The translations under genes and the position numbers were made by a program. The notes below the pieces were generated by a model, which saw nothing but the letters and a program-made list of their open reading frames with translations, was not told the origin of the DNA and ran no database searches. A stretch of 64,000 nucleotides of DNA from Clostridiales bacterium (lineage in GTDB: Bacteria > Bacillota > Clostridia > Monoglobales > Monoglobaceae), in contig JAHZIG010000012.1 in assembly GCA_019419865.1 (NCBI GenBank), positions 25,827 through 89,826 on the forward strand, written 5' to 3'. Shown here piece after piece: positions 53,458-61,754 of the stretch (position 1 is the stretch's first letter; each line of letters begins with the position of its first letter).

Positions 53458-55215
53458 TTATACGAACTGGCTGTTATACAGCGAAGCGTAGAAGCCGTTC
53501 TGCGCCAGCAGAGATTTGTGGTTTCCGGTCTCGATTATATCGCCGTTTTTGACGACCAGGATCAGGTCGGCGTTTTTGATGGTCGAGAGCCTGTGGGCTA
53601 TCACGAAACTGGTCTTGTCTTTCATAGCCGCGTACATCGCCTTTTGTATCTCAGCCTCTGTTCTCGTGTCCACGCTTGAGGTCGCCTCGTCCAGTATCAT
53701 GATGAGCGGGTCGGCCAGCATGGCGCGCGCTATGGTGAGCAGCTGCATCTGTCCCTGCGATATCTGAGGATTGTCGCCTGAAATCACGGTCTCGTAGCCC
53801 TTGGGCAGGGTCTTGATGAAATGGTGACAGCGCGCGGCTTTTGCGGCGGCGATTATCTGTTCCATGGTTGCGTCCGGTTTGCCGTATGCGATGTTCTCGG
53901 CCACGGTTCCGCCGAACAGCCAGGCGTCCTGCAGGACCATGCCTATCATGCCGCGCAGATCCCGCCGCGACAGACGCTTGATATCGACTCCGTCGATCGA
54001 GATCCTGCCGCCGTTTATCTCGTAAAAGCGCATAAGCAAATTTACGAGCGTGGTCTTGCCGCCGCCGGTGGGACCCACTATCGCGGCGGTCTGGTTGGGT
54101 TTGACCTCGAAGCTTATATCCCGCATAAGCGGCCGGTCGGGGCTGTATCCGAACTCAACGTGCTCGAAGCGGACGCGTCCCTGGCTGATACCGTCGGGCA
54201 GAGGCTCGGTCGAGTCGGGGATCTCTTCCTCTTCGTCAAGAAGATCGAACACTCTTTCGGCTCCGGCGAGCGCGCCTTGAAGGGAATTTATCACGTATGA
54301 AAACATCGCTATCGGCTCGGCGATCTGGTTTACGTACTGCATAAACGCGTTGACCGTTCCGATCGTCACGACTCCGTTTATGGCCATTATACTTCCGACC
54401 GCGGCCGTGGCTATCAGACCGAGCCTGTTAAGGAAGCGGATAAACGGATATATCGAATAGTTGAAAAACTCGGCTTTTCTGACGGTCTTGTACTGCTCAT
54501 GGCTGACCTCGAGCATATCGGCTATCGCCTCGTCCTGGTAGTTGAATACCTTGAGCACGGAGGCGCCGGAATAAAATTCCTCGGTCTTGGCGGAAAGCTC
54601 GCCGAGTATCTTCTGGTTCTCAGCGAAGTAGCGGCGGCTCTTTTTAGATACGACGTTTGTGGCTATCGCCGCTATTACGATGGCCGTCAGCGCGATCAGC
54701 GTCAGGATCGGATTTAGTATCAACATCATTATTATCATCATGCCGACGTTCATGATCGAGGTCACGAACTGCATAAGACCGGTCTGCATGACCTCCGACA
54801 CCTTTTCAAGGTCGTTTGTGACGTGGCTCATTATGTCGCCGGTCGAGTGCGAGTCGAAATACTTAAGCGGCAGCCTGGTCAGCTTGGCGTTTACCCGTTT
54901 TCTTAGCTCGTAAGTCAGCTCCTCTCCGGCGCTCGCCGCGATATATTGCTGGAGATAGGCGAGCCCGCAGCTCGCAAGTCCGAGTAAGAACAATATCAGC
55001 AGCGACGTTCCCGCGGAGCTTATCAGCGCGTCGAATACGCCGTTATATGAACTTATATTTTGCAGCGCGTTTATCACTCCGTCGATCGCCCTGCCGGAGA
55101 ATATCGGCATAAAGGCGTACGTGGCGCAGCTCAAAACCGCCGATATGCATATAATTATCAGCTTTGCTTTCTGCTTAGCGAATATCTTTAAAAGTCTTAT
55201 AAGAGCGCCTTTCAT
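53458..55215 (-). CDS. ABC exporter, half-transporter with canonical Walker B
   Basis: A 585-residue exporter half with six membrane segments and a C-terminal ATPase. Walker A is VGPTGGGKTTLVNLL and Walker B ends LIMILDEATSSVD with the catalytic Glu. The signature is degenerate, ISQGQMQ instead of LSGGQ. The partner 575-residue gene directly upstream has the reverse defects, so the two make a heterodimer with one working and one degenerate ATP site, like BmrCD or TM287/288. The ATG lies three bases after the partner's stop. Likely multidrug or toxic-compound export, by family and by the MerR/GyrI regulator next door. Confidence 0.93.
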   Translation of the reverse strand: MKGALIRLLKIFAKQKAKLIIICISAVLSCATYAFMPIFSGRAIDGVINALQNISSYNGVFDALISSAGTSLLILFLLGLASCGLAYLQQYIAASAGEELTYELRKRVNAKLTRLPLKYFDSHSTGDIMSHVTNDLEKVSEVMQTGLMQFVTSIMNVGMMIIMMLILNPILTLIALTAIVIAAIATNVVSKKSRRYFAENQKILGELSAKTEEFYSGASVLKVFNYQDEAIADMLEVSHEQYKTVRKAEFFNYSIYPFIRFLNRLGLIATAAVGSIMAINGVVTIGTVNAFMQYVNQIAEPIAMFSYVINSLQGALAGAERVFDLLDEEEEIPDSTEPLPDGISQGRVRFEHVEFGYSPDRPLMRDISFEVKPNQTAAIVGPTGGGKTTLVNLLMRFYEINGGRISIDGVDIKRLSRRDLRGMIGMVLQDAWLFGGTVAENIAYGKPDATMEQIIAAAKAARCHHFIKTLPKGYETVISGDNPQISQGQMQLLTIARAMLADPLIMILDEATSSVDTRTEAEIQKAMYAAMKDKTSFVIAHRLSTIKNADLILVVKNGDIIETGNHKSLLAQNGFYASLYNSQFV

Positions 55216-55217
55216 TA

Positions 55218-56945
55218 TCAGTTATCCTCCATATCCAATTGGCTTTGCGCTATTTCACGGTAGACCGAGCAGGTATCCATAAGCTCATCATGGGTCCCTA
55301 TCCCGGCTATATCGCCCTCGTCCAGTACGACTATCAGATCCGCGTCCATTATCGTGCTGATCCGCTGGGCTATTATGATGAATACCGAATCCTTGATCTC
55401 CTCTTTCAGCGTCTTTCTGAGCAGAGCGTCGGTTTTGTAATCCAAGGCCGAAAAGCTGTCGTCGAATACATACACGTCCGGCTCCTTTATCAGGGCTCTC
55501 GCGATCGTGAGACGCTGACGCTGTCCTCCCGAGAAGTTCTTCCCGCCCTGCGAGGTCGGCGCGTCCAGTTTTTGGGGAAGCTTTTTCACAAACTCGTCCG
55601 CCTGCGCGAGCTTTATAGCTCTCAGCATATCCTCCTTCGTCGCGTCCGGTTTACCTATATTCAGATTGTCCGCTATAGAGCCGCTGAACAGAAAACTCTT
55701 TTGGGGTATATAGCCTATCTTATCCCTCAGCTCGCTCTGCGGATAGTCGCGGACGTCTCTGCCGTTTACGAGGATATGCCCCGAATCTATGTCGTAGAGT
55801 CTGAGTATCAGTTTCGCTATAGTGCTCTTGCCCGAGCCGGTGCTGCCGATAAAGGCGGTCGTCTTTCCGGCTTCGCACTTAAATGAAATATGGCTCAAGA
55901 CCTTTTCTTCCGCGCCCGGATAAGAAAAACTCACGTCGTCGAATACGACCGATGGTCTGTCCTGCGAGGCCGCGGGACGATCCGCTTCGCCGTCTGCGAT
56001 TGACGGGCGCTTGTCGAGTACCTCCTGTATACGCTGAAGGCATACCTGCATCTTGGGAACGGTTACGACCATCATCGCCGCGGTTATCATGTACGCGAGC
56101 GCCATTATGGCGTATTCGGTGACCGAGACTATATCCCCGACGTTCATCGAGCCTATTAGTATCTCTCGGCCGCCGAAGAAAATGACCGCTATCTCTACCA
56201 GTCCCATTATCAGCCAGACTACCGGGTTCAAGACCGCGAATAGCTTGTTGAGCGAGATCATCCTGTCGGCGTAAGAGCGGCACGCGTCGTCGCAGCGTTT
56301 GTTTTCGTATCCGGAGCGGTTAAACGCGCGTATCACCCTTATCCCCGCGACCGACTCCTTTATAACGGCGTTTATCTTATCCATTCCCGCCTGTATATAT
56401 TTAGATATCTCGGACGATTTTTTAAATACGATCACGGAGATCCCGAAAAATATCAGAATAAATATCAGGACTATCCACATAAGCGTTACGCTCGTCCTCG
56501 CGATAAGAACAATGGATACGAACAGCATCATCGGGGTGGGGATCACCAACTGCAAAACGCTCATGAGCGTCCTCTGTATCACCGCGACGTCAGTAGTCGT
56601 CCTGGTCAGCAGCGACGCGGTCGAAAATTCTTCAAAGTCGGCGAGCGATAGATCCTTCGTCTTTCTTATAAGCGAGTTCCTAAGCCCCAGCCCAAACCTC
56701 GCCGCGAACTCTGAAGCGAGATAACTTCCCGAGAGCGAGATCATAACGGTAACTAAAGATATTATCAGCATCTGCGCGCCTATGCTTATTATCGCGTCCA
56801 TATCCGACGTCATGATCCCGTTGTCTATCATAGACGCGGTCAACATCGGTATCGCCAGCGTTCCTATGGATTCAAGCAAAAGCGCCAGCAGAAGCGCCGC
56901 CCAAAGCGCTTTGTTTTTCTTTAAAAATAAGCTTAGCTGTCTCAT
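55218..56945 (-). CDS. ABC exporter, half-transporter with Asp in place of the catalytic Glu
   Basis: A 575-residue exporter half that is first in the two-gene set. It has six membrane segments in the first 320 residues. The ATPase carries Walker A IGSTGSGKSTIAKL and a normal signature FSGGQRQRLTIARAL, but Walker B reads VYVFDDSFSALD, with Asp where the catalytic Glu should be. Paired with the SQGQ signature of its partner this gives the degenerate site of a heterodimeric exporter. GGAGG lies eight bases before the ATG. It is driven by a MerR-type promoter that overlaps the regulator's own. Confidence 0.93.
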   Translation of the reverse strand: MRQLSLFLKKNKALWAALLLALLLESIGTLAIPMLTASMIDNGIMTSDMDAIISIGAQMLIISLVTVMISLSGSYLASEFAARFGLGLRNSLIRKTKDLSLADFEEFSTASLLTRTTTDVAVIQRTLMSVLQLVIPTPMMLFVSIVLIARTSVTLMWIVLIFILIFFGISVIVFKKSSEISKYIQAGMDKINAVIKESVAGIRVIRAFNRSGYENKRCDDACRSYADRMISLNKLFAVLNPVVWLIMGLVEIAVIFFGGREILIGSMNVGDIVSVTEYAIMALAYMITAAMMVVTVPKMQVCLQRIQEVLDKRPSIADGEADRPAASQDRPSVVFDDVSFSYPGAEEKVLSHISFKCEAGKTTAFIGSTGSGKSTIAKLILRLYDIDSGHILVNGRDVRDYPQSELRDKIGYIPQKSFLFSGSIADNLNIGKPDATKEDMLRAIKLAQADEFVKKLPQKLDAPTSQGGKNFSGGQRQRLTIARALIKEPDVYVFDDSFSALDYKTDALLRKTLKEEIKDSVFIIIAQRISTIMDADLIVVLDEGDIAGIGTHDELMDTCSVYREIAQSQLDMEDN

Positions 56946-56977
56946 TTGATATCCTCCAAATTTGTTTTAGGTTATTA

Positions 56978-57006
56978 TTTACTTTTAGCCAAACATCAAC
57001 TATAAT
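56978..57006 (+). promoter_or_regulatory. Promoter of the MerR-family gene
   Basis: TTTACT (56978-56983), 17 bases and TATAAT (57001-57006). The -10 overlaps the -10 of the divergent exporter promoter almost base for base, so the two cannot be used at once. It predicts a start near 57013. Confidence 0.65.
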
Positions 57007-57032
57007 AAACTATGAAGTAACTACACAGTCAA
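57002..57032 (-). promoter_or_regulatory. MerR-type promoter/operator of the ABC exporter
   Basis: On the - strand TTGACT (57032-57027) and TATTAT (57007-57002) are separated by 19 bases. That is the long spacer by which MerR-family activators work through DNA distortion. Overlapping the -35 and spacer is an imperfect dyad, ACTATG-N9-CACAGT (57010-57030 on the + strand). This strongly supports control of the exporter by the adjacent regulator. Confidence 0.75.
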
Positions 57033-57066
57033 GAGCTTTTTTAAAATATATAAAGGAACGAGTCTG

Positions 57067-57870
57067 ATGGATAACAACAGATATTTAAGGATAAGCGAGT
57101 TCTCAAAATTGACGGGAATAAAGCGGGACAACCTGATATTTTACGACAGGATAGGTTTGATAAAGCCGGAGTTTAGAGCGGAGAACGGCTACAGATATTA
57201 TTCGCATCATCAGATCGGAACGGCGGCGTTCGTATCCGGGCTTAGGTATATAGGCGTTTCGATCGACGAGATCAAAGGCTACGCCGATAAGCGCCGGCCT
57301 GAGAATATGCTGAATCTGTTCAGCGCCAAGAAAGAAGAGATAGAAAAACAGATACGTCAGCTCAGCGAGATCAGGGATACTATGCGGCTGTATATGGATA
57401 TGGTGGAAGAAGTCGAAAACTGCGATACGGAGCGTATCTATATAAGAACCGAGCGGGAACAGCCGGTATTCCTGGGCGATCTCTTCCGTTTGGGCGATTA
57501 TAGCGATTACGTCGAGGCCTCTACCGAGTTTTACGAAAAAGCGTCGGAGTACGGAGTCAACCTCAACGCGCCGTTCGGGGCGGTCATGGATATGGAAGAT
57601 CTGCTAAAAAGACGGGTGGAGAGGAGAAAGAGGTTCTATCTGCTGACGCCGGGACTTGGCAACGCGACGAGACCGGCGGGGCGGTACGTCTGCGGATATA
57701 TGCTCGGCGACTATATAAACCCCGCGCCGCTCTATAACAGGCTTTTGGATTATATCGAAGATAATAAGCTGACCATAGCCGGAGACGCGTACGAGGACTA
57801 TCCGCTCAACGAATTTACCGCGTCCAGGTCTGAGGATTATCTGCTTAGGATAATGATCAGGATCGAATAA
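57067..57870 (+). CDS. MerR-family regulator with GyrI-like effector domain
   Basis: A 267-residue protein. The N-terminal winged helix is MerR type (YLRISEFSKLTGIKRDNLIF then YDRIGLIKPE, NGYRYYSHHQI). A coiled coil near residues 85-125 follows, then a ligand-binding part of GyrI/BmrR type (residues about 130-267, ending YLLRIMIRIE) with aromatic and acidic residues suited to lipophilic cations. It is divergent from the ABC exporter across 121 bases and most likely turns that exporter on when a drug binds. The ribosome site, AAAGGAACG, is acceptable. Confidence 0.88.
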   Translation: MDNNRYLRISEFSKLTGIKRDNLIFYDRIGLIKPEFRAENGYRYYSHHQIGTAAFVSGLRYIGVSIDEIKGYADKRRPENMLNLFSAKKEEIEKQIRQLSEIRDTMRLYMDMVEEVENCDTERIYIRTEREQPVFLGDLFRLGDYSDYVEASTEFYEKASEYGVNLNAPFGAVMDMEDLLKRRVERRKRFYLLTPGLGNATRPAGRYVCGYMLGDYINPAPLYNRLLDYIEDNKLTIAGDAYEDYPLNEFTASRSEDYLLRIMIRIE

Positions 57871-58138
57871 AGCGGTCTTGTCGGCGGCCGTCCGCGCCTA
57901 TACGCCTGTTTTGTTTATATGCGGCGTATACAGATTATAACGTGAAAGTTCCTTTTACGTTAGCCTCCGGCAGGATCAAAGCGCCCGCGCGAAATTTTCC
58001 TCACATGGTATGCTCGGAAACGCGCATGGGCGTAATGATCTCTTATCATTCCTTGCCCTGCGGATAAGAGAAAATTAATACTATATCATGCCGACGCAGG
58101 GCGGCGGAATGGAGATTATTTGAAAGGGGAGCGCTTAT

Positions 58139-58732
58139 ATGAGTTTTGCGTCTGAAATTAAGACGAAACGGCTTATTTTGAGGAAATTCACAGCCGAAGA
58201 CAAAGAGGCTCTGTTCGAGATCCTCAGCGACATAGAGGTAAACAGATTTCTGCCCTGGTTCCCGCTGCGTTCGCTAAGCGAGGCCGAAGAGTTTTTGGAA
58301 AGGGAATACCTGAGCTTTTACGCCGGATCCGTGGAGGGATATAAATACGCGGTGTGCGATATTGAGAGTTCGGCGCCGATCGGCTATTTGAATTTAAGCG
58401 GAGAAGAAAGCCGCGATCTGGGTTACGGACTTAAAAAAGAGTTCTGGAATAAGGGAATAATAACCGAGGCGGCGACTGCGGCGATCGAATTGTTTAGAAG
58501 CGAGGGCGTCGGCTATATAACTGCGACGCATGATATAAATAACCCGGCGAGCGGCAGGGTGATGCAAAAGATCGGTATGAAATATATGTATTCTTACGAG
58601 GAACTTTGGGAGCCTAAGGGGTATCCTGTAACCTTTAGAATGTATCAGCTCAATTTAAACGCCGAGCCGGATTGGGTATACATGGGATATTGGAATACGC
58701 GTCCGAAGCATTTTATTGAGGAAAATGTTTAG
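58139..58732 (+). CDS. GNAT-family N-acetyltransferase (RimJ/RimL type)
   Basis: A 197-residue acetyltransferase that begins with the typical TKRLILRKFTAEDKEALFEI. It has the acetyl-CoA region GYGLKKEFWNKGIITEAATA (R/QxxGxA-like, here KGIITEA) and the end NPASGRVMQKIGMKYMY. It may modify the N-terminus of a protein or a small molecule; the substrate cannot be told. AAAGGGGA lies eight bases before the ATG. The 268-base gap before it has two short hairpins and no gene. Confidence 0.88.
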   Translation: MSFASEIKTKRLILRKFTAEDKEALFEILSDIEVNRFLPWFPLRSLSEAEEFLEREYLSFYAGSVEGYKYAVCDIESSAPIGYLNLSGEESRDLGYGLKKEFWNKGIITEAATAAIELFRSEGVGYITATHDINNPASGRVMQKIGMKYMYSYEELWEPKGYPVTFRMYQLNLNAEPDWVYMGYWNTRPKHFIEENV

Positions 58733-58772
58733 ACTTAGGCCGCTAAAACAGAAGAATTGTTGATAACGCAGC

Positions 58773-58801
58773 TTGACACGGAAAGCGCCAAGTGGTAGAG
58801 T
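58773..58801 (+). promoter_or_regulatory. Promoter of the ECF transporter gene
   Basis: TTGACA (58773-58778), 17 bases and TAGAGT (58796-58801) with TG one base before the -10. Start near 58808, 66 bases before the ATG. Confidence 0.65.
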
Positions 58802-58873
58802 ATATTAAAAATTAGGCGCGTTTTGTTTATTGGCGCGCGGCTATAATTATTTTTTGGGGCGGAGTTGATTTAT

Positions 58874-59389
58874 ATGAACAACAAAAGTAATCGTTATGGG
58901 ATCGTAGACACGCGGAGTTTTATCAGAGCGTCTATGCTCGCGGCTTTGGCCTGCGTACTCACGACGTTTCCGCAGATACCTACGCCGACGGGCGGATACG
59001 TGCATTTCGGCGACTGTATAATATATCTTGCGTCCGCGCTTATGGGGCCGCTGTGGGGCGCGGCCGTCGGAGCGGTCGGGCATTCCGTCGCCGATATTAT
59101 ATCGGGACATGCGATCTTCGCGCTTCCGACTTTTATCATTAAAGGTTTGGCGGGTTTTGCCGCCGGCAAGATCATGTACGGGCGCTTGAATAAGAAGAAC
59201 TTCGTCCTTTCGGGTGTAGCGTGCCTTTTAATAGTGACCGTCGGATATTTTATAGCGGAGATCCCGATGTTTGGAGTCGAGGCCGCGGCGGTTTCTCTTA
59301 TATCGTCTCCGGCGCAGTGGCTGATGAGCATGGCGGCTTCGGTCATCATGATCCCCGCCGTGAATAAAATAGTCGGCGGCCGTATGTGA
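58874..59389 (+). CDS. ECF transporter S component
   Basis: A 171-residue membrane protein of five to six segments. The start of the first segment reads RSFIRASMLAALACVLTTF. The pattern GGYVHFGDCIIYLASALMG then PLWGAAVGAVGHSVADIISG and PTFIIKGLAGFAAGK is typical of substrate-binding S components of energy-coupling factor vitamin transporters (PF07155-like). The substrate is not known; the EcfA/T module is elsewhere. The ATG at 58874 has GGAG at good spacing. A terminator follows. Confidence 0.85.
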   Translation: MNNKSNRYGIVDTRSFIRASMLAALACVLTTFPQIPTPTGGYVHFGDCIIYLASALMGPLWGAAVGAVGHSVADIISGHAIFALPTFIIKGLAGFAAGKIMYGRLNKKNFVLSGVACLLIVTVGYFIAEIPMFGVEAAAVSLISSPAQWLMSMAASVIMIPAVNKIVGGRM

Positions 59390-59419
59390 CGTTAATATAA
59401 TATTTGCGTTTTTAGTATA

Positions 59420-59455
59420 GAGTCTTTTGCGAGCCTGCGCTTGTAAGAGACTTTT
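59420..59455 (+). terminator. Terminator of the ECF S component gene
   Basis: A 14-base imperfect stem (59420-59433 with 59438-59451, with G-T pairs) followed by five T. Confidence 0.75.
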
Positions 59456-59504
59456 TATTTTTCTTGAGCTATTATAATATTTTTAATTATTTCTTGTTTG
59501 CCTA

Positions 59505-59533
59505 TTGACAAAACTGTAAATTGCGTATATACT
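59505..59533 (+). promoter_or_regulatory. Promoter of the GntR-ABC operon
   Basis: TTGACA (59505-59510), 17 bases and TATACT (59528-59533) predict a start near 59540. The spacer contains the left arm of an inverted repeat. Confidence 0.85.
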
Positions 59534-59556
59534 ATATATATCAAATATATACAGTT
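59512..59556 (+). promoter_or_regulatory. Candidate YtrA-type operator around the promoter
   Basis: AACTGTA (59512-59518) and TACAGTT (59550-59556) are perfect inverted copies, the left inside the promoter spacer and the right just past the start site, 31 bases apart. GntR regulators of the YtrA group repress their own ABC operon, and this pair is a fitting target. Confidence 0.5.
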
Positions 59557-59586
59557 GTTTTTATATAAAGGATCGGAGGCGAGGTA

Positions 59587-59958
59587 GTGGATATAATAAT
59601 ATCGAATTCATCCGAGGCGCCGATATACCGCCAGATATCCGAGCAGATCAAGGAGGAGATATTAAAAGGCGGGCTTAAGGAGAACGACGCGCTGCCGTCG
59701 ATAAGGAATTTGGCGCGGGATCTTCGGGTAAGCGTGATAACCACCAAGAAGGCTTACGAAGAACTTGAAAAGGACGGGTTTATAAACAGCGTCGCCGGCA
59801 AAGGTTGTTTCGTGGCCAAGCAGGGGAGCGGCATGATAAAGGAGGCCGGGCTTCGGCAGGTGGAAAAGCAGCTTTCAAAAGCCGTGGATACTGCCGTTAT
59901 ATACGGGATAACCGAGGATGAAGTTTTAGAAATACTCAGGCTGTTATACGATAATTGA
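59587..59958 (+). CDS. YtrA-subfamily GntR transcriptional regulator
   Basis: A 123-residue regulator. It has the winged helix of GntR type (APIYRQISEQIKEEILKGGL, LPSIRNLARDLRVSVITTKK, AYEELEKDGFI) and only a short C-terminal helical part of about 50 residues, which defines the YtrA group. These proteins usually repress an ABC transporter operon that they head. The start is a GTG at 59587 after GGAGGCGAGG. The ABC ATPase follows 46 bases later. Confidence 0.92.
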   Translation: MDIIISNSSEAPIYRQISEQIKEEILKGGLKENDALPSIRNLARDLRVSVITTKKAYEELEKDGFINSVAGKGCFVAKQGSGMIKEAGLRQVEKQLSKAVDTAVIYGITEDEVLEILRLLYDN

Positions 59959-60004
59959 CGCGTTTTACGCATGATTTAATATTAGCGCTTAGGAGGTTTA
60001 AAAA

Positions 60005-60892
60005 ATGAGCGAATGGATAATGGAGAATACGGACGAGGTCGTTATAAAGATCGAAGGTCTGAATAAAAAGCTGGGCGGGTTCAGTTTGAACAATATCGAT
60101 CTTGCGATACCCAAGGGTTACATAACCGGGTTCATAGGCCGAAACGGAGCGGGCAAGACGACGACCATAAAGGCGATACTTAATATGCTGAAGCCGGATT
60201 CGGGGAAGGTCGAGGTTTTCGGGCTTGACGCGGAGAAACACGAGGCCGAGATCAAGAGCCGGCTTGGGATAGTTATCGGCGAGAGCGGTCTGCTCGGGGA
60301 TATGAAGGCCGGGAAACTTGCGAAGAAACTTGAGAAGCTCTATGATAAATGGGACGATAGGCTGTTTAAAGAGTATACGTCGAGGTTCGGGGTAGATTTG
60401 GATAAGAAGATATCCGAGTTCTCGACCGGAACAAAAATGAAGCTTGCTATATGCATAGCGCTCTCGCACGGCGCGGAGCTGTACATATTCGACGAGCCGA
60501 CGGCGGGACTGGATCCGGTTGTAAGAGACGAGATACTCGATCTGCTCAGGGAAATAATCCGCGACGAGGATAAGACGGTGTTTTTCTCGACGCATATAAC
60601 CTCGGATCTGGATAAGATAGCCGATTATATCGTGTTGATCGAAAGCGGCAGGATAGCGTTCAACTCCGAAAAAGACGAGCTTATCGAGGAATATAGAGTG
60701 ATAAAAGGAGGTATGAGCGCCCTGACGCCAGAGCTTAAAGAGAAAACGCTCAGATACGAGGAGAGCGGCTACGGGTTCAAAGGGCTTATCAAAGCCGTCG
60801 ACATACCCCGCGGCGATCGGGGATACGTTATAGAGCGTCCGAACGTCGAGGAGATCATGCTCGCGAAATGGAAGCTCGATCGGGGCGAATAG
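60005..60892 (+). CDS. ABC transporter ATP-binding protein (YtrB-like)
   Basis: ATPase of 295 residues with Walker A GRNGAGKTTTIKAIL near residue 46, a relaxed signature FSTGTKMKLAI and Walker B LYIFDEPTAGLDP, then the H-loop STHITSDL. The last 80 residues are the accessory part found in this group. The gene belongs to a regulator-ATPase-permease set; families of this layout (YtrBCDEF, bacitracin or cell-envelope stress type) respond to envelope antibiotics. The substrate here is unknown. AGGAGG precedes the ATG. Confidence 0.92.
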   Translation: MSEWIMENTDEVVIKIEGLNKKLGGFSLNNIDLAIPKGYITGFIGRNGAGKTTTIKAILNMLKPDSGKVEVFGLDAEKHEAEIKSRLGIVIGESGLLGDMKAGKLAKKLEKLYDKWDDRLFKEYTSRFGVDLDKKISEFSTGTKMKLAICIALSHGAELYIFDEPTAGLDPVVRDEILDLLREIIRDEDKTVFFSTHITSDLDKIADYIVLIESGRIAFNSEKDELIEEYRVIKGGMSALTPELKEKTLRYEESGYGFKGLIKAVDIPRGDRGYVIERPNVEEIMLAKWKLDRGE

Positions 60893-60945
60893 ACTTTAAA
60901 GGTCCGAGCCGAGAGGTTTAATTAAGATGAAAGGGGATATTTATA

Positions 60946-61542
60946 ATGGCTAAAGAAATGAGATGGCTGATCGATTTTAATATATACCGCGCGAGATTCG
61001 GCGTGATATTTCTGATAATTTACACATTGATATTTACGGCGTTTACGACCGTTATAATAGAACCGATGGTCGCGATTTTCTGCGGATATATGTTTATGCC
61101 GGTGAAGAAGAACAGCGAGTTTTTCTCAACGCTGCCGCTTAGAAGAAAATCGGTCGTTTTATCCGAATTTCTATGCGGCGATATATTGTTTATAATAACG
61201 ATGGCACTGAGCGCGGTCTTTAGAGCGGCGAATATGTATTTTACGGGCGGAGCCGCGGAGTGGGCGGCGTTCGGAGCTGAGACCGCGACGACGATAGCCG
61301 GGACGTTTTTGACGATGTCGCTTGTAATGACCATGCTCTATCCGCTGATGATCAAATTTCCGGATAAGCAGAGGATATTTATCGTCCTGGTCGTATTTAT
61401 AGCGGCGATGGCGACCCCGATCGTATATTTGCTTCCGTATGCTACTCATGTGTTGACGCTCGCCATGGCCGCCGCAGGGATCGCGGTTCAGGCTTTGGGG
61501 ATCATGATCACGCTTAAGGTCAGCGAGAACGAGATAATTTGA
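60946..61542 (+). CDS. ABC-2 type permease of the YtrA-type operon
   Basis: A 198-residue membrane protein with five to six segments (FGVIFLIIYTLIFTAFTTVI, FIITMALSAVFRAANMYF, ITLKV at the end). It has the short cytoplasmic motif KKNSEFFSTLPLRRKSVVLSE that recurs in ABC-2 permeases of Firmicutes (LPxxRxxxVxsk). It is the transmembrane partner of the ATPase 53 bases upstream. AAAGGGG lies eight bases before the ATG. Confidence 0.82.
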   Translation: MAKEMRWLIDFNIYRARFGVIFLIIYTLIFTAFTTVIIEPMVAIFCGYMFMPVKKNSEFFSTLPLRRKSVVLSEFLCGDILFIITMALSAVFRAANMYFTGGAAEWAAFGAETATTIAGTFLTMSLVMTMLYPLMIKFPDKQRIFIVLVVFIAAMATPIVYLLPYATHVLTLAMAAAGIAVQALGIMITLKVSENEII

Positions 61543-61551
61543 TATAGTTTT

Positions 61552-61585
61552 GTCCATGGCGCTTAAGTCATGGACTTTGTTTTAT
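61552..61585 (+). terminator. Terminator of the GntR-ABC operon
   Basis: GTCCATG (61552-61558) and CATGGAC (61569-61575) form a 7-bp stem followed by TTTGTTTTATTT, ten bases after the permease stop. Confidence 0.8.
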
Positions 61586-61754
61586 TTGGGTTTATTATAA
61601 AAAAGAGTATATTTAAATTAAATGGAAATTTTTAACTCATATATAAATTGATACTTGCGTTGGTATAAAATCTGTAAAAGAGCGTAAATTAAAGATAACA
61701 TAAATTTCAATCTTAAGATAATTTTGAAAATGATTTAATACCAGGAGGTCAATT

